A stretch of DNA of 64,000 bases from positions 1 to 64,000 of the forward strand of contig JALHOG010000025.1 of NCBI GenBank assembly GCA_022843125.1, written 5' to 3'. The translations under genes and the position numbers were made by a program. Of the stretch, positions 17,112 to 27,017 are shown in pieces; positions within the stretch are counted from its first letter, which is position 1, and the number at the start of each line of letters is the position of its first letter. Under the pieces are notes generated by a model, which did no database searches, was not told the origin of the DNA, and saw only the letters and a program-made list of their open reading frames with translations. The DNA is from Ilumatobacteraceae bacterium. GTDB taxonomy: Bacteria; Actinomycetota; Acidimicrobiia; Acidimicrobiales; Ilumatobacteraceae.

Positions 17112-18991
17112 TCCGCGGCGAGCGCCGCCTCGATACCGGGGAACAGCCGCCGGCTCGTGATCGCTCCGAGGCCGGTGACCGCGTCGAGCTCGTCTGGCGA
17201 GGCAGGGGTGTGTTCGGCGATCGCAGCCAACGCGGCGTCGGTGACCAAGGCCTCGGGGAGGACCCCACCGTGGCGGGCCGCCGCATCCCGCCACGCACGC
17301 AAGCCGATCAGACGCTGCTCGCGAGCGGGTCGCTTCGGGAGCGCGATGTCGGCCGGCGGCGCGATCGGCTCGGGCACGACACTCTCGAACCCGTCGAGGA
17401 GCGGGGTCAGCTTGCGCTGGTACCCACCCCGACGTGCGGCCCAGTTGACGATCAGCTGATCGGTGGCGCGGGTGCACGCGACATAGAGCAACCGCGCCTC
17501 CTCCGCCTTCGCGGCAGCGGTCGTGGCCGTGCGCAGCGGAACGAGGCTCGTCTCGCAGCCCGCGAGGAGCACGGTGTGCCACTCGCGGCCCTTCGCGGCG
17601 TGGAAGGTGAGGAGCTGGACCCCGGCGGTCGCGCGGCCGAACGGATCGCTGGCGTCGACCCACGCCCGGAGTTCCGGGCCGGTGCCGACCGGGTTCGAAC
17701 GGAGGAACTCGAGCACTGCGCGACCGACCTCTTCGTCGGCGGTGAGCGCGTCGTCGGGCCGATCGGGGCTGCTGTTCTCGAGCGCGTTCTGGGCCCACCA
17801 GCGGAGCTCGTGCGGGTCGGTCAGTCGGAAGAGGTGCTGGAGTGCGGCCCCGATGGTGTCGCCGGGGTGGACACGGCGTTGCGTGGCGATGCCGGCCGCT
17901 GCGAGCGCCGACTCGATCGGGGGGAGCTGGGCGTTGGTACGGGCGAGCACGGCGACGCTGCTGGTGCGCACCAGCGAGGGATCGAGCCGGGTGACGATCG
18001 CGGCGATCCCCCGGGCCTCGGCGTGCTCGTCATCATGCGCCAGGACGCGAGTGGCCACGCCGTCGGAACGTGCCGAACGGACACCGGTGGGTTGACCGTC
18101 GGCTCGCAGCGCATGCGCGCCGGTGTCGACGACCTGCGGCGTCGAGCGGTGGTTGGTGGGCAGCCGGACCACCTCGATGCCGGGGAACCGGGACGAGACG
18201 TCGAGCAGCAGACCCGGGTCGGCGCCGTTGAAGCCGTAGATCGCCTGGGCGGGATCGCCGACGAGGAACAGGTCGTCGCGGGCGGCGCGGAGCTCGTCGA
18301 TGAATCGGTGCTGGAGCGGGTTCAGGTCCTGCGCCTCGTCGACGAGCACGTGCCGGTACTGCCACCGCACCGCCTCGGCGAACACGGTGTCACGCCGGAT
18401 CGCCTCGATCGTGCGTCCGAGCAGATCGTCGACGTCGAGCACGCGGTTGCGCTGCTTGGCGGCGGCGAACCGGTCGATCAGGTCGGCCATACGCGCCGAC
18501 TCACCCGGCGCTGTGCGCTCACCGCGACGCACCGCAGCCTCGTAGGCCCGCCCGTCGAGCAGCCGTGAGCCGGCCCAGTCGATCTCGGCGGCTGCGGTGT
18601 CGACGTCGATGCTGCGCAGATCGTCGGCGAGCAGGCGGCGCATCAACCGTCGACGGTCGTCGACGGTCCACGGGCGCTCGTCGCGATCGCGCCATCGCTG
18701 CTGCAGCATCCGCAGCGCGATCGAGTGGAACGTGCCCGCCGTGAAGCGACCCTGGAGGCCGAGCCGACCGAGCCGACGGCGCAGCTCGCCCGCCGCCTCG
18801 CGGGTGAACGTGAGCACCAACGTGTGCGCCTCGTCGGCTGTCCCCGTCGCGACCCGGTACGCGGCCCGCCGCGTGAGCACCCGGGTCTTGCCGGATCCGG
18901 CTCCGGCGATCACTGCGACGAGCTGGGACTCGGTGGTGACCGCGAGCCGCTGATCGTCGTCGAGATCGGCGATCAGGTACGCGACGTCCAC
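17081..18991 (-). CDS. uvrD2: UvrD/Rep-family helicase with C-terminal HRDC domain (UvrD2-like)
   Basis: SF1A DNA helicase for repair or replication restart. Helicase motifs are in order: Q-motif region DLDDDQRLAV, motif I AGAGSGKTRVL, motif Ia LTFTREAAGEL, motif II LVDEAQDLNPLQ, motif III LVGDPAQAIYGFNGAD, motif IV LPTNHRST, motif V TFHAAKGREW, motif VI LLYVACTRATDQL. After the helicase core an HRDC domain is present (LRAWRDAAARHGG through TGLGAITSRRLFPGI), the architecture of mycobacterial UvrD2. The start is GTG 18991 (MDVAYLIADLDDDQ) with GGTGGG upstream, because longer versions run into the divergent gene at 19059. The 3' end overlaps xth. Confidence 0.93.
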   Translation of the reverse strand: MDVAYLIADLDDDQRLAVTTESQLVAVIAGAGSGKTRVLTRRAAYRVATGTADEAHTLVLTFTREAAGELRRRLGRLGLQGRFTAGTFHSIALRMLQQRWRDRDERPWTVDDRRRLMRRLLADDLRSIDVDTAAAEIDWAGSRLLDGRAYEAAVRRGERTAPGESARMADLIDRFAAAKQRNRVLDVDDLLGRTIEAIRRDTVFAEAVRWQYRHVLVDEAQDLNPLQHRFIDELRAARDDLFLVGDPAQAIYGFNGADPGLLLDVSSRFPGIEVVRLPTNHRSTPQVVDTGAHALRADGQPTGVRSARSDGVATRVLAHDDEHAEARGIAAIVTRLDPSLVRTSSVAVLARTNAQLPPIESALAAAGIATQRRVHPGDTIGAALQHLFRLTDPHELRWWAQNALENSSPDRPDDALTADEEVGRAVLEFLRSNPVGTGPELRAWVDASDPFGRATAGVQLLTFHAAKGREWHTVLLAGCETSLVPLRTATTAAAKAEEARLLYVACTRATDQLIVNWAARRGGYQRKLTPLLDGFESVVPEPIAPPADIALPKRPAREQRLIGLRAWRDAAARHGGVLPEALVTDAALAAIAEHTPASPDELDAVTGLGAITSRRLFPGIEAALAADQARSTMTGA

Positions 18992-19058
18992 GGCGGCCCA
19001 CCGTACCGTCGCCGTCGAGAGCCTTCCCACGTGCTCAGCCGTTGGTACTGTTCGCAGC

Positions 19059-19682
19059 ATGCCGTATCCGAGGAAGCTGCTGAACGACCACGAGACGATC
19101 GCGCTCGATCTCCACCCGCACTGGTGGTCGTTCTCCGAGCCGGCCAGCGCGCTGATCGCCTCGATCGTCGTCGGCATCGTGTCGTTCTTCGTGCCCGACT
19201 CGGTACAGAACGTGCTCCGGGTCGTCGCGCTGGCCGGAATCATCATCTGCGGGGTCTGGCTGGCGATCCGCTACCTCAAGTGGGCCACGACCAACTTCGT
19301 GATCACGAGCGACCGCATCATCTTCCGCCAGGGCGTGCTCGCCAAGCGCGGCATCGAGATCCCGCTCGAGCGCGTCAACAACGTGTTGTTCAACCAGTCG
19401 ATATTCGAGCGGATCCTGGGCGCCGGCGATCTGCTGATCGAGTCGGGTGGTGAGACCGGGCAGCAGCGGTTCACCGACGTCCGCCAGCCCGAACGGGTCA
19501 AGAACATGATCCACGCCCAGAAGGAGCAGAACGAGATACGCAAGGGCAGCTACAGCGGCGGCCCAGCTGGCGGTGGCGCCGCCGACATCGCGTCGCAGCT
19601 CGAGAAGCTCGAGGGCCTGCTCTCGCGCGGAACGATCTCGGCCGAAGAGTTCGAAGCGCAGAAGCGCAAGCTGCTCGGCTGA
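19059..19682 (+). CDS. PH-domain membrane protein with SHOCT motif
   Basis: A 207-residue protein. Two transmembrane helices (ALIASIVVGIVSFFVP and VLRVVALAGIIICGVWLAI) precede a bacterial PH (bPH_2, YdbS/YdbT-type) domain with FVITSDRIIFRQGVLAKRG and LERVNNVLFNQSIFERI, which is the core signature of the family. A Gly/Ala linker leads to a C-terminal SHOCT motif (LEKLEGLLSRGTISAEEFEA), a short alpha-helical element thought to mediate oligomerisation. It faces the cytoplasm and is probably involved in membrane-associated processes; no enzymatic activity is expected. It starts 67 bp from the divergent uvrD2 start. Confidence 0.9.
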   Translation: MPYPRKLLNDHETIALDLHPHWWSFSEPASALIASIVVGIVSFFVPDSVQNVLRVVALAGIIICGVWLAIRYLKWATTNFVITSDRIIFRQGVLAKRGIEIPLERVNNVLFNQSIFERILGAGDLLIESGGETGQQRFTDVRQPERVKNMIHAQKEQNEIRKGSYSGGPAGGGAADIASQLEKLEGLLSRGTISAEEFEAQKRKLLG

Positions 19683-19751
19683 TCCGTCCGGCTCCACTGC
19701 GACCGTGTCCGCGTTGAGATCCGGCGAGATGCGCATGCCAAGCTCTCGCCC

Positions 19752-20654
19752 ATGACGCGTGCCCAACTGCCCAGCGGGATCGAGCTCGAGTACGACACGT
19801 TCGGGTCGCCCGCCGATCCGACCGTGATGCTCGTGATGGGGTTCACCGCGCAGATGACCGCATGGGACGAGCGATTCTGTGAGCTCATCGCCTCGCATGG
19901 TCGCCACGTCGTCCGGTTCGACAATCGTGACTGTGGGCTGTCGACCAAGCTCGATGGCCAGCACATCGACGCGACGGCCGTGATGCAGGCGGTGATCGGC
20001 GGCACCGACTTGCCTCCGGTGCCGTACACGCTGACCGAGATGGGAGCCGATGGGATCGGCCTGCTCGATCACCTCGGCATCGAACGTGCTCACGTCGTCG
20101 GTGCGTCGATGGGGGGCATGATCGTGCAGACGATGGCGATCGAGCACCCACACCGCCTCGCGAGCGCCACCTCGATCATGTCGACCATCGGCGATCTGGC
20201 ATACGGCAAGCCGTCGCCCGAGGCGCTCGGTGTGCTCCTCGCCCCGCCACCGCCCGATCGCGACGAGTACATCGCCCGTGCCGCCGACTATGCGGTCTGG
20301 TCGTCGAAGCGCTACTTCGACGTCGAGAACGCAAGCGTGATGGCGGCGGCCGCCTTCGACCGCTCGTTCTACCCGGAGGGAGCCACCCGCCAACTCGCCG
20401 CCATCTACGCAAGCGGCGATCGCAGCGCCCACCTGCCAGCGGTCACGGTGCCGACGCTCGTCATCCACGGGCTGGATGACACCTTGATCTCGCCGTGTGG
20501 TGGGCGCCGCACAGCAGAGCTCGTCCCGGGCGCGACCCTGCTCGAGATCACCGACATGGGGCACGACATGCCCGAGCCGCTCTGGGCCACGATCGTCGGA
20601 GCGATCATCGACCACACCCACCGATCCGAGCGCTCGATGGGGGTGCCGGCGTGA
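19752..20654 (+). CDS. alpha/beta-fold hydrolase
   Basis: A 300-residue serine hydrolase. The nucleophile elbow is GASMGG, the acid is in HGLDD and the catalytic His in DMGHDMP; the oxyanion region is [27 protein letters not shown] is typical of the RdmC / methylesterase-like group of this superfamily, which hydrolyses methyl esters or lactones. Its stop codon overlaps the following CoA-transferase-family gene (GTGA), so the two are translationally coupled. Because a PIG-L-type deacetylase follows directly, all three probably form one operon. Substrate is unknown. Confidence 0.9.
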   Translation: MTRAQLPSGIELEYDTFGSPADPTVMLVMGFTAQMTAWDERFCELIASHGRHVVRFDNRDCGLSTKLDGQHIDATAVMQAVIGGTDLPPVPYTLTEMGADGIGLLDHLGIERAHVVGASMGGMIVQTMAIEHPHRLASATSIMSTIGDLAYGKPSPEALGVLLAPPPPDRDEYIARAADYAVWSSKRYFDVENASVMAAAAFDRSFYPEGATRQLAAIYASGDRSAHLPAVTVPTLVIHGLDDTLISPCGGRRTAELVPGATLLEITDMGHDMPEPLWATIVGAIIDHTHRSERSMGVPA

Positions 20655-21808
20655 GCGGGCCGCTCACCGGGTTCCGCATCGTCGAGCTCGCAGGCATCGG
20701 ACCCGGCCCGTTCGCGGCGATGATGCTCGCCGACATGGGCGCCGAGGTGATTCGCATCGAGCGCGCCGGTGCCGTTCGCGGCAAGGCGCCCGACGCCCCG
20801 CACCCCGACACGCTGCTCCGGAACCGTCGCAACGTCGCCGTCGACCTCAAGCACCCGGACGGCGTGGCCGTGCTGCTCGACCTCGTCGAGCATGCTGACG
20901 CACTGATCGAGGGCTTCCGTCCCGGCGTGATGGAACGCCTCGGCATCGGACCCGACGAATGCCTCGCCCGCCAGCCGAAGCTCGTCTACGGTCGAATGAC
21001 CGGCTGGGGACAGACCGGGCCGTATGCGCCCGCCGCCGGCCACGACATCAACTACATCTCGCTCGCCGGGGCGCTCGCCCATTTCGGTCGCGCCGGGCAG
21101 CCGCCCACGCCGCCGCTCAACATGGTCGGCGACTTCGGTGGTGGCGGCATGATGCTCGCGTTCGGGGTCGTGTGCGGCCTGCTCGAGGCGCAGCGCAGCG
21201 GCGCCGGTCAGGTGGTCGACGCGGCGATGGTCGACGGTTCCGCCGTCCTGATGACCATGTTCTGGGCGTTCAACCAGATGGGTGTGCACGACATCTCCCA
21301 GCGCGGCATCAACATGCTCGACACCGGCTCCCACTTCTACGACGTCTACGAGTGCGCCGACGGGGAATACGTGTCGATCGGCTCGATCGAGCCCCAGTTC
21401 TACGCCGAGCTCCTGCGGCTCACCGGCCTGGAGGGCGACGCGGAGTTCGCACGCCAGCACGACCCGGCGACGTGGCCGGTGCTCAAGGAGCGCTTGGCCG
21501 CACTGATGCGGACCAAGACCCGCGACGAGTGGTGCGCCGTGATGGAGTACACCGACGTGTGCTTCGCCCCGGTCCTGCGGATGGACGAGGCAGCACGGCA
21601 TCCGCACAACGTCGAGCGGGGCACCTTCGTCGAGGCGTTCGGGCGCCTGCAGCCGGCGCCTGCACCACGGTTCAGCCGCACCGAGCCGGCGCTCGACCTC
21701 CCGCCCGCTCACGGGGGCGAGCACACGGTCGAGGTGCTGACGCAGTGGGGTGTCGCCGCCGACCGCATCGAGACGCTGCTCGCGTCGGGTGCGGTGAAGC
21801 AGGCCTGA
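20651..21808 (+). CDS. CoA-transferase family III protein, alpha-methylacyl-CoA racemase-like
   Basis: A 385-residue member of the family III CoA-transferase / alpha-methylacyl-CoA racemase group. Family features: [20 protein letters not shown] at the N-terminus, [35 protein letters not shown]-like [13 protein letters not shown], and GQTGPYA. The racemase-type residues appear in [12 protein letters not shown] (catalytic His/Asp region), followed by [17 protein letters not shown] and [12 protein letters not shown], which match racemases better than transferases. It converts 2-methylacyl-CoA R/S epimers for beta-oxidation of branched lipids or sterol side chains. The GTG start at 20651 overlaps the previous stop; the end overlaps the next ATG. 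Confidence 0.92.
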   Translation: MSGPLTGFRIVELAGIGPGPFAAMMLADMGAEVIRIERAGAVRGKAPDAPHPDTLLRNRRNVAVDLKHPDGVAVLLDLVEHADALIEGFRPGVMERLGIGPDECLARQPKLVYGRMTGWGQTGPYAPAAGHDINYISLAGALAHFGRAGQPPTPPLNMVGDFGGGGMMLAFGVVCGLLEAQRSGAGQVVDAAMVDGSAVLMTMFWAFNQMGVHDISQRGINMLDTGSHFYDVYECADGEYVSIGSIEPQFYAELLRLTGLEGDAEFARQHDPATWPVLKERLAALMRTKTRDEWCAVMEYTDVCFAPVLRMDEAARHPHNVERGTFVEAFGRLQPAPAPRFSRTEPALDLPPAHGGEHTVEVLTQWGVAADRIETLLASGAVKQA

Positions 21809-22635
21809 TGGGCACGCTGGTCACGTTCCACGCCCACCCTGACGACGAAGCGATCGCCACCGGCGGTTCCATGGCTCGCGCCCACGCCGAAGGCCACCGT
21901 GTGGTGCTGGTGGTCGCCACCGGCGGTGAGCACGGCGAGGTGCCCGACGATCTCGCACAGGGCGAGTCCCTCGCCGACCGCCGGCGGGTGGAGACCGAGC
22001 GCTCGGCCGCAGCGTTGGGGATCGACCGGATCGTCTGGCTCGGGTACACCGACTCGGGCATGACGGGGTGGGGTCAGAACGACCATGATCACGCCTTCTG
22101 CCAGGCCGAGCTCGACGAGGCCGCCGGGCGGCTCGCCACGGTGCTGCGCGACGAACTCGCCGACGTGCTCACCATCTACGACTGGCACGGCAACTACGGT
22201 CACCCCGACCATGTGCAGGTGCACCGGGTCGGATGTCGGGCGCACGAGCTCGTGGCCGATGAGCTCCCCGGCCTGCGGGTGCTCGAAGCGACGATGAATC
22301 GCGACGAGCTGCGCCGCCAGATGGAGATGGCGCGCGAGGGCGGTGACGGGTTCGGCCCGGAGGACGACTTCGATCCCGACGGCCCCATGGACGACGGCAA
22401 TCCGATGGGTCTGCCCGAATCGGAGCTCACCCTGGTCGTCGACGTGCACGCGTTCGTCGCACAGAAGCGCGCGGCGATCGCCGCCCACCGGAGCCAGGTG
22501 ACCGACTCCAGCTTCTTCCTCCAGATGCCCGACGAGATGTTCGCGGTCGCGTTCGGGCGCGAGTGGTACCGAGAGCAGGGCCTCGACGAACCACCTGATC
22601 GCGGCCCCCGACCGGGTTGGATGTTCGACGCCTGA
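21808..22635 (+). CDS. PIG-L / LmbE-family deacetylase (MshB/Mca-like)
   Basis: A zinc-dependent deacetylase or amidase of 275 residues. The zinc-binding AHPDDEA is at residues ~9-15 and the third ligand is in YGHPDHVQVH (about 130-140). Family members include MshB and Mca of mycothiol metabolism; FVAQKRAAIAAHRSQVTDSSFF in the C-terminal half and FGREWYR at the end are typical of the mycothiol group. Whether this is MshB, Mca or another member cannot be decided from sequence alone. The start codon shares one base with the stop of the racemase gene. Confidence 0.88.
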   Translation: MGTLVTFHAHPDDEAIATGGSMARAHAEGHRVVLVVATGGEHGEVPDDLAQGESLADRRRVETERSAAALGIDRIVWLGYTDSGMTGWGQNDHDHAFCQAELDEAAGRLATVLRDELADVLTIYDWHGNYGHPDHVQVHRVGCRAHELVADELPGLRVLEATMNRDELRRQMEMAREGGDGFGPEDDFDPDGPMDDGNPMGLPESELTLVVDVHAFVAQKRAAIAAHRSQVTDSSFFLQMPDEMFAVAFGREWYREQGLDEPPDRGPRPGWMFDA

Positions 22636-22692
22636 ATCTTCGCCGCGGTGTGCCGCGCTCGGCCCGTGTCGTTCCACCACAATGGCGGGAGC

Positions 22693-23517
22693 ATGAGCCT
22701 GTCGTCGAAACCCATCACTCGTCGCGCGCGTCGCCCTCGCACGACCCCTCAGGCCGTCGCCGTGCTCGTCGTCGGTGTCGCCCTTGCGGCGTGCAGTTCC
22801 GCCGAGAACAGTGAGACGCTGCCCACCCCGGTCCCCACGATTGCGCTGCCTGTGACGGGCGGGAGCGTCGCCGTGCTCGAGACGATCGCGACCACCGTTG
22901 CCCCCACGTCGCCCGCCTCGACCGGTGCGCCGGTGACCACAGCGCCGACCACGCCGCCGCCGGCGACGGTGCCGGTCACCGTGGCGCCGTCCGCTCCGCC
23001 GGTCAGCACCGAGCCGCTCGCGGTGCGCGAACTCCTCCTGAGCGGCGACGGCATCGGCTCGGCGGTCTTCGGAGCCGACCCCGACGGCGTGGTGACCTAC
23101 GTGTCGTCCATCCTCGGCAGCGATACAGCCGACACCGGCTGGGTCGCCCCCGACACGTTCGCGGTCTGCGAGGGCACCACGGCGCGTCGCGTCGACTGGG
23201 GTGTGCTGTCGTTGCTGTTCACCGACGAGTCGCCGTTCGCGAGCGGTCGGCGCCACTTCATGGGGTACGAGTACGGGCGTGTCGGCGGCATCGGCGACGA
23301 TCCCGTCGGATTGCGGACACCCGGAGGAACCACGCTCGGGTCGCGGGTGATCGACCTCGCCGCCGAGTACCCGGATGCAGCGGTCAACGAGGGTGACCAG
23401 GAAGTCGGTATCCCCGACAACTTCTACGTGAGCAACGTGTTCTACGGCCTGCTGACCGGGATCACGGCCGACGACTACGTCACCGTCCTGTTCGGCGGCT
23501 ACGGCTGCGGCGAGTGA
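22693..23517 (+). CDS. hypothetical lipoprotein with Thr/Pro-rich linker
   Basis: I do not recognise the family. The first ~40 residues form a twin-Arg-rich start (TRRARRPRTT), a hydrophobic core (AVAVLVVGVALAAC) and a lipobox ending at Cys, so it should be a surface lipoprotein. Then comes a ~65-residue Thr/Ala/Pro/Val-rich linker. The C-terminal ~165 residues (LLLSGDGIGSAVFGADPDGV, GTTARRVDWGVLSLLFTDES, NFYVSNVFYGLLTGITADD) form a compact domain with a repeated G-S-A-x-F-G-like start, conserved in spirit with other actinobacterial lipoproteins. The start is ATG 22693, with GGCGGGAGC upstream. Confidence 0.75.
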   Translation: MSLSSKPITRRARRPRTTPQAVAVLVVGVALAACSSAENSETLPTPVPTIALPVTGGSVAVLETIATTVAPTSPASTGAPVTTAPTTPPPATVPVTVAPSAPPVSTEPLAVRELLLSGDGIGSAVFGADPDGVVTYVSSILGSDTADTGWVAPDTFAVCEGTTARRVDWGVLSLLFTDESPFASGRRHFMGYEYGRVGGIGDDPVGLRTPGGTTLGSRVIDLAAEYPDAAVNEGDQEVGIPDNFYVSNVFYGLLTGITADDYVTVLFGGYGCGE

Positions 23518-23527
23518 TGATGGTGCC

Positions 23528-23887
23528 GTGCGTACGGCTCACGAGATCACCGCCTGGTTGCTGATCTCGGCCAATGCGATCGCCGGGGTCTGGTGCCTGC
23601 TCGCGCATCGGATCGAGGGCCTGCGCGGCAAGCCGGTGTGGGGTGCGGTGATCGTCGCCCAGGTGATCGCGTTCGTACAGGCGATCTTCGGGGCACTGCT
23701 CGCTCAGCAACCGGGCGTGGTCCTCGACGACATGCACGCCCTGTACGGATTCTCCGCCATCGTCGCGGCGATGATCCTGTACGGCTACCGCACGAGCCCC
23801 TTCATGAAGGGCAAGGAGCACCTGCTCTACGGGTTCGGATGCCTGTTCATCATGGGCCTCGGCCTGCGCGAGCTCGCTCTCAACTGA
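23528..23887 (+). CDS. four-helix membrane protein
   Basis: A 119-residue, strongly hydrophobic protein with four predicted helices (AWLLISANAIAGVWCLLAH, WGAVIVAQVIAFVQAIFGAL, ALYGFSAIVAAMILYGY, YGFGCLFIMGLGLRELAL). No catalytic motif; function unknown. Two conserved-looking acidic/His residues (LDDMHALYG, KEHLLYGFG) may mark a ligand or cofactor site. It starts at a GTG 11 bp after the preceding stop, so it may be cotranscribed with the lipoprotein gene. Confidence 0.75.
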   Translation: MRTAHEITAWLLISANAIAGVWCLLAHRIEGLRGKPVWGAVIVAQVIAFVQAIFGALLAQQPGVVLDDMHALYGFSAIVAAMILYGYRTSPFMKGKEHLLYGFGCLFIMGLGLRELALN

Positions 23888-23993
23888 GCCGTCTGTCGCC
23901 GGGGCGGGGCGCGGACCATCGCCCCTCCCGTCGCGCCGCACAGCGGCGCACGATGGAGTTGGAGCCACCCGCAGCTCCGAAGGAGGTCCGGTC

Positions 23994-24971
23994 ATGGCGC
24001 CTGCGACGATCGAACGGCAGGAGCGAGCGGTTCGTGATGACCGTCAGCTCGACCAACGGGTGACGGCCTGGACGTGTGCCGGGCTGATCACCGAGGAACA
24101 GGCGGCGGCGCTGCGTGCCTACGAGTCGATCGGACGGCCCGAGACCCCGACCGTGCGCCTCGGCCCCGTCGCGGAAGCGGCGGCCTTCGTCGGGACGATC
24201 CTCGCCATGATCGGGGGCGGTGTCGGCTTCGGGCCGCAGTGGGGTGACATGGCACTGTGGCTCCGTCTCACCGTCGCCGCGTTGATCGCCGCGGTGGGTT
24301 TCGTCGCCGGACGGTGGTTGATCGGTCTCGGCGAAGCCGGGACGTTGCGGCTGGGTGGCTTCCTCTGGGTGCTCGGAACCGCCGGTGTCGTGCTGGCTTC
24401 GGGCACGCTGATGAACGAGGTGCGTCCAGACTCGCCGTGGATGAGCGTCGCGATCGGTGCGCCGGCGCTGGTCATCGGCGCCTCACTGTGGCGGAACCGT
24501 GACCGCCCGTTCCAGCTCGTGACGGCAGCCGCCGGTCTGAGCAGCACCGTCGGTGGGGTCATGGCGCTCGCCGAGATCGACCCGTGGCGTGGTGCGCCGG
24601 CCACGTGGCTGGTCGGAGCGGCGTTGTGGGTGCTGTCGACCCGGGCGGTGCTCCGCCCGCTCCCGGTGGTGCGGGCCATGGCGAGCATCGCTGCGGTGGC
24701 GGGCGCGTTCATGCTGTGCGACCTGAGCGTCCGGTTCGGCGCCGTGCTCGCGCTGCTCACGGCATCGGCCGTGATCGTGCTCGCGCTGCGCACGGCGGAG
24801 AACCTCTCGCTGCTCGTCGGCACGATCGGTGCGTTCATCGCAGTGCAGACGCTGGTGCAGACGACCTTCCACGGCCCGGCGGGCGGCGCGATCCTCGCGC
24901 TCGCCGGCCTCGCGATGGTGCTGCTGGTGGTGCTGCGGGCCCGTGGCGGGCGACGGCCGACGGTGAGCTGA
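23994..24971 (+). CDS. DUF2157-type multi-pass membrane protein
   Basis: A 325-residue protein with a short helical N-terminal region (TAWTCAGLITEEQAAALRAYE), the signature of DUF2157 membrane proteins, followed by about eight to nine transmembrane helices (AFVGTILAMIGGGVGFG, LRLTVAALIAAVGFVAG, LGGFLWVLGTAGVVLASG and others). Function of the family is unknown. The start is well defined: a near-perfect AAGGAGG Shine-Dalgarno lies 7 bp before ATG 23994. Confidence 0.85.
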   Translation: MAPATIERQERAVRDDRQLDQRVTAWTCAGLITEEQAAALRAYESIGRPETPTVRLGPVAEAAAFVGTILAMIGGGVGFGPQWGDMALWLRLTVAALIAAVGFVAGRWLIGLGEAGTLRLGGFLWVLGTAGVVLASGTLMNEVRPDSPWMSVAIGAPALVIGASLWRNRDRPFQLVTAAAGLSSTVGGVMALAEIDPWRGAPATWLVGAALWVLSTRAVLRPLPVVRAMASIAAVAGAFMLCDLSVRFGAVLALLTASAVIVLALRTAENLSLLVGTIGAFIAVQTLVQTTFHGPAGGAILALAGLAMVLLVVLRARGGRRPTVS

Positions 24972-24995
24972 CCGCGACGTCGGGGGCCAGCAGCG

Positions 24996-26789
24996 TCAGC
25001 CGTCGAGGCGGGCTTCGAGCGTGTCGACGGCCACCTGCAGCTGGGCGGGGAGGCGGTCGCCGAACTGGGCGTAGTGCTCGCGGATCTGCGGAATCGCGCT
25101 CTGCCAGCCTGCGGTGTCGACCGAGAGGATCGTGTCGAGGTCGGCCGCTTGGATGTCGAGGCCGCTCGTGTCGAGGTCGGCCGTGGACGGGAGCCGTCCG
25201 ATCGGCGTGTCGATCGCGTGGGCAGTGCCGTCGACGCGCTCGAACACCCACTTGAGGACCCGGCTGTTGTCGCCGAAGCCAGGCCACAGGAAGCGGCCGT
25301 CGTCGTCGCGGCGGAACCAGTTCACGAAGAAGATCCGCGGCAACTGCTCGGGCGTGGTCGACTTCCCGATCGCCAGCCAGTGCGCGAAGTAGTCGGCGAA
25401 GTTGTAGCCGCAGAAGGGCAGCATCGCCATCGGATCGAAGCGCAGCACGCCGGCGGCACCCTGCTGGGCGGCGGTGGTCTCCGAAGCCATGATCGAGCCG
25501 AGGAAGACGCCGTGCTCCCAGTCGAACGCCTCGGTGACGAGCGGGACCGTCGTGCGCCGGCGGCCACCGAACAGGATCGCCGAGATCGGGACGCCGGCGG
25601 GATCCTCCCATTCGGGCGCGCACACCGGGTTCTGGGACGCGGGCACCGTGAAGCGGGCGTTGGGATGGGCCGCCGGTGAGCCGCTGGCGGGCGTCCAGTC
25701 GTTGCCCTTCCAGTCGGTCAGATGGTCTGGCGCGGGCCCGTCGATGCCCTCCCACCAGATATCGCCGTCGTCGGTGAGCGCCGTGTTGGTGAAGATGCAG
25801 TTGGCGTGCAGCGTCGCCATCGCGTTCGGGTTGGTGTCGATGTTGGTGCCGGGAGCGACGCCGAAGAATCCGGCCTCCGGGTTGATCGCGTAGAGGCGGC
25901 CATCGTCGCCGAACTTCATCCAGCAGATGTCGTCGCCGATGGTCTCGGCCTTCCAGCCCGGGATCGTCGGGACCAGCATCGCGAGGTTCGTCTTGCCGCA
26001 CGCGCTCGGGAACGCCGCAGCGATGTACTTGGCCTCACCGGCAGGGTTGGTGAGCTTGAGGATGAGCATGTGTTCGGCGAGCCAGCCGTCGTCGCGAGCC
26101 ATCACCGACGCGATGCGCAAGGCGAAGCACTTCTTGCCGAGCAGCGCGTTGCCGCCGTAGCCCGAGCCGAACGACCAGATCTCACGGGTCTCGGGGAAGT
26201 GGACGATGAACTTGTTGTCGGGGTTGCACGGCCACGGCACGTCCTGTGACGAGTCATCGAGTGGCGCGCCCACCGAGTGCAGGCACGGCACCCAGTCGCC
26301 GTCACCCAGCACGTCGAGCGCCCCTTGGCCCATCCGGGTCATGATGCGCATCGACACCGCGACGTAGGCCGAATCGGTGAGCTGGACGCCGATGTGGGCG
26401 ATCGGGGAGCCGAGTGGGCCCATCGAGAACGGGACCACGTACATCGTGCGGCCGCGCATGGCACCCGTGTAGTGCTCGGTCATCTCGGCTCGCATCTCGG
26501 CCGGCTCTCGCCAGTTGTTGTTGGGGCCGGCCTCGGCCTCGGTGGCCGAGCAGATGAACGTGCGGTCCTCGACGCGGGCGACGTCACCCGGGTCGGAGTG
26601 CGCCCAGTAGCTGTTGGGGCGCTTGGCCTCGTCGAGGCGGGTGAAGGTGCCGGAGGCCACGAGTTCGGCGGCGAGGCGGTCGTACTCCTCGGCGCTGCCG
26701 TCGCACCAGTGGATCGCGTCGGGCTGCATGATCGCTGCCCAATCGGCCACCCATTGCGTGAGACGTCGATTGCCCGTGGTTCCGCTCAT
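24996..26789 (-). CDS. pckG: phosphoenolpyruvate carboxykinase (GTP)
   Basis: Gluconeogenic enzyme converting oxaloacetate plus GTP to PEP plus CO2, cytosolic, 597 residues (typical of the GTP class). Signature elements: the kinase-1a P-loop [14 protein letters not shown], the metal/oxaloacetate site [33 protein letters not shown], and the purine-binding/closing-lid region. The N-terminal [16 protein letters not shown] and [13 protein letters not shown] are also diagnostic. A strong Shine-Dalgarno (AAGGGGG) precedes ATG 26789. The promoter region upstream contains two inverted repeats that could bind a regulator. Confidence 0.98.
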   Translation of the reverse strand: MSGTTGNRRLTQWVADWAAIMQPDAIHWCDGSAEEYDRLAAELVASGTFTRLDEAKRPNSYWAHSDPGDVARVEDRTFICSATEAEAGPNNNWREPAEMRAEMTEHYTGAMRGRTMYVVPFSMGPLGSPIAHIGVQLTDSAYVAVSMRIMTRMGQGALDVLGDGDWVPCLHSVGAPLDDSSQDVPWPCNPDNKFIVHFPETREIWSFGSGYGGNALLGKKCFALRIASVMARDDGWLAEHMLILKLTNPAGEAKYIAAAFPSACGKTNLAMLVPTIPGWKAETIGDDICWMKFGDDGRLYAINPEAGFFGVAPGTNIDTNPNAMATLHANCIFTNTALTDDGDIWWEGIDGPAPDHLTDWKGNDWTPASGSPAAHPNARFTVPASQNPVCAPEWEDPAGVPISAILFGGRRRTTVPLVTEAFDWEHGVFLGSIMASETTAAQQGAAGVLRFDPMAMLPFCGYNFADYFAHWLAIGKSTTPEQLPRIFFVNWFRRDDDGRFLWPGFGDNSRVLKWVFERVDGTAHAIDTPIGRLPSTADLDTSGLDIQAADLDTILSVDTAGWQSAIPQIREHYAQFGDRLPAQLQVAVDTLEARLDG

Positions 26790-26896
26790 CGTGCCCCCTT
26801 GGCGCCGCGACTGAAACTCCGATCGACGTCACTGTCGTCCGAGAGTTCCACCAGTGTGGTGGATCGACAGGTGCGGCGCTCCTGTTGAATCGCTTC

Positions 26897-26908
26897 ACTC
26901 CGCGGAGT
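26897..26908. promoter_or_regulatory. 12-bp perfect palindrome upstream of pckG
   Basis: ACTCCGCGGAGT is its own reverse complement and sits about 108 bp upstream of the pckG start in a 228-bp gap. It may be an operator for a regulator of pckG; nothing else identifies the regulator. Confidence 0.4.
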
Positions 26909-26956
26909 TTGTGCAGATGTGAAGATCGGAAAAACAGATGGGCCAGCGCTCGAGGT

Positions 26957-26971
26957 AACGCTGAAAGCGTT
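26957..26971. promoter_or_regulatory. inverted repeat upstream of pckG / downstream of CSD-like gene
   Basis: AACGCT and AGCGTT are perfect 6-bp arms separated by GAA. It could be a LacI/GntR-type operator for pckG or a weak hairpin after the CSD-like gene, since both lie on the same strand and the repeat is between them. No T-run follows, which argues against a terminator. Confidence 0.35.
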
Positions 26972-27017
26972 TGCATGGGCCGGCGCCAGGGGAGCGCGGC
27001 AGGTGGGGCGATGACGA

